A model generated the notes under the pieces. The model saw only the letters and a list, made by a program, of their open reading frames with translations, was not told the DNA's origin and did no database searches. Below, in pieces: positions 63,090-64,000 of a DNA stretch of 64,000 nt (positions are counted from its first letter, which is position 1; every line of letters starts with the position of its first letter). Position numbers and translations under genes: made by a program. This DNA comes from Paludibacteraceae bacterium (GTDB lineage Bacteria > Bacteroidota > Bacteroidia > Bacteroidales > Paludibacteraceae), in assembly GCA_017479885.1 (NCBI GenBank), contig JAFVBR010000039.1:62001-126000 (forward strand), written 5' to 3'.

Positions 63090-63174
63090 GGAGGGTTGGC
63101 AGAGTGGTTTAATGCACCTCACCGCTAACGAGGCATACAGAAAAGTATCGGGGGTTCAAATCCCTCACCCTCCG
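63090..63174 (+). tRNA. tRNA-Ser (anticodon GCT), in prophage
   Basis: The 85-nt sequence begins GGAGGGTTGGCAGAGTGG and ends ACCCTCC-G. The acceptor stem GGAGGGT/ACCCTCC is perfect. The anticodon loop is CCGCTAA with GCT, and the anticodon stem has an A-C mismatch at its base near the loop. A class II variable arm ATAC/GTAT and the T arm GGTTCAAATC are present. It would read AGC and AGT codons. A CCA end is not encoded. Confidence 0.9.
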
Positions 63175-63196
63175 CAACAAAAGGCTTGTAAAAATA

Positions 63197-63427
63197 ATGA
63201 GTAAACGAAGAAAGAAAATAGTAGTCAGCATCGCGGAGCGACCGTTCCTCATCGGCAATGATGAGTTGATGGGCTGGTTAGGCGTTGATTCGGAAGAAAC
63301 ACTTAAAAAGAATTATCTGCTACGTGGACTACATCCCGTTCAGAGAGGGCGCAAACTCTACTATTATAAAGACCGCATAGACCGCTTTTTGATTGAAAAT
63401 GATGAATTTATAGAAGCAAATAAATAA
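63197..63427 (+). CDS. Small HTH protein, excisionase-like
   Basis: The 76-aa protein is basic at the start (MSKRRKKIVVSIAERPF) and has a winged-helix-like middle (NDELMGWLGVDSEETLKKNY, then GRKLYYYKDRIDRFL), as in small excisionase/MerR-type DNA-binding proteins. It may act as excisionase or a regulator. The start follows the tRNA by 22 bp. No integrase is adjacent in the window. Confidence 0.7.
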   Translation: MSKRRKKIVVSIAERPFLIGNDELMGWLGVDSEETLKKNYLLRGLHPVQRGRKLYYYKDRIDRFLIENDEFIEANK

Positions 63428-63447
63428 CATATAATAAACCCTCATAT

Positions 63448-64000
63448 ATGGCAAAGGAAGGACTTTCATATTACACTTCGGATACAGACAGATTCAGCGA
63501 TGTACGAATAAGACGGTTAAAACGCGCCAAAGGTGCAATCGGTTATGTCTGTTATGAGTTTACACTGAACGAGATATATCGTGATAAGGGCTACTACGTG
63601 CCGAAAACGGAAGATTTAGTGCTTGATATTGCAGAGTATTGGCAGATTGAAGAAAACGATGTGCGAGAAATACTCGACCTCTGTGTTGAAATAGGACTAT
63701 TCAGCAAAGAAATGTGCGAGAATAAGGGGATTCTAACCTCTGTATCCATTCAGGAGAGGTACATGAAAGCAATGAAAAGCCTAAAACGTGACCGTTTCAG
63801 CAATATCGAGATAGATGAACAATACAATTTACTCTCCGACAATGTACGGACAAAAACTCAAAATGTACAGACGTTGTACAGACGTTGTACGGACGAAATT
63901 GAAAAAAGTACGGACGATGTACGGACGGATGCGGTACGAAATGAAGATTTGACCGTACAAGATACGGACGAAACGCAGATTTGTACGGACGAAATTCGAC
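63448..64000 (+). CDS. DUF4373/Lin1244-like phage replication protein (3' end outside window)
   Basis: The frame starts at ATG 63448 (MAKEGLSYYTSDTDRFSDVR) and runs beyond the window. The first ~90 residues (RRLKRAKGAIGYVCYEFTL, RDKGYYVPKTEDLVLDIA) fit the DUF4373/Lin1244-Lin1753 N-terminal domain of phage replication initiators. The part after residue ~130 is low-complexity, with Thr/Asp/Arg-rich residues, and lies over an array of GTAC(G/A)GAC iterons. An origin inside the initiator gene is common in phages. Confidence 0.8.
   Translation, partial: MAKEGLSYYTSDTDRFSDVRIRRLKRAKGAIGYVCYEFTLNEIYRDKGYYVPKTEDLVLDIAEYWQIEENDVREILDLCVEIGLFSKEMCENKGILTSVSIQERYMKAMKSLKRDRFSNIEIDEQYNLLSDNVRTKTQNVQTLYRRCTDEIEKSTDDVRTDAVRNEDLTVQDTDETQICTDEIR
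63844..63990. repeat. Helically phased iteron array, candidate replication origin
   Basis: Copies of GTACGGAC or GTACAGAC begin at 63844, 63865, 63876, 63887, 63908, 63919 and 63983, with a degenerate ATACGGAC at 63962 and an inverted GACCGTAC at 63951. The spacings are 21, 11, 11, 21, 11, 43 and 21 bp, all close to multiples of the helical turn. The repeats occur in all three codon frames of the DUF4373 gene, so the DNA sequence rather than the peptide is conserved. Confidence 0.75.

Noticed and set aside
62915..63204. Two overlapping reading frames of 65 and 84 codons
   Set aside because: They run through the hairpins and the tRNA-Ser, so they are not likely genes.

Overview
The window comes from a Bacteroidales (Bacteroidota) chromosome; I cannot fix the family. 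The signs are Bacteroidetes-type promoters (a TTTG-like -33 box, 20 nt, then TAnnTTTG) in front of many genes, a SusC/SusD polysaccharide-utilisation locus, a GldH gliding-type lipoprotein, BACON domains, C-terminal tails resembling type IX secretion sorting domains, LytTR and DUF6377-type regulators, and a MATE/Mrp/TrmB/GldH/RicT/HolB gene string.

Layout of the host part (1-55516). 1-5100 holds the end of an OmpA-domain protein, two lipoproteins, a HerA-like ATPase and a secreted protein, with REP-like palindromes and an 11-bp tandem repeat between genes. 5290-20170 is housekeeping: efp, a MarC-type membrane protein, a cysteine-less thioredoxin-fold lipoprotein, queG, rpiB, a radical SAM protein, the topoisomerase IV/gyrase A subunit, a 55-aa membrane protein, upp, a LytTR regulator, an AI-2E-type exporter, typA and tig. 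20300-34521 holds a BACON lipoprotein and a divergent glycan-utilisation locus. One arm is a secreted protein, SusC, SusD and a GH97 alpha-glucosidase. The other arm is a GH87-like beta-helix enzyme translationally coupled to a transmembrane TPR/HTH regulator. Together they look like an alpha-glucan system. 34532-41452 is a MATE-Mrp-TrmB-GldH-RicT-HolB run plus rpsP. 41689-49423 is one co-directional stretch: clpP, clpX, a secreted TPR-CHAT (caspase-like) protein, a CHASE2 sensor and a FecR-like secreted protein. It is followed by a porin, clpC behind a candidate sigma-54 promoter, trxA, a DUF975 protein and tRNA-Arg(TCT).

From about 55520 to the window end lies a prophage or related element, cut by the window edge. 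It starts with a predicted EVE-like/PD-(D/E)XK nuclease and a CI-like repressor on the minus strand. A divergent control region with palindromic operators drives an early operon: a small membrane protein, small phage proteins, a protein whose 3' end looks like a diversity-generating-retroelement (DGR) variable region, a Sak4-like ATPase, a PD-(D/E)XK nuclease, a NinB-like protein, a small protein with an SSB-like tail, and a zinc-ribbon-like protein. Then come a structured noncoding stretch with tRNA-Ser(GCT), an HTH protein and a DUF4373 replication protein whose gene carries helically phased iterons.

The most interesting items are the DGR-like target with no reverse transcriptase in view, the periplasmic CHAT-CHASE2-FecR cluster behind clpPX, the EVE-like nuclease, and the iteron array.
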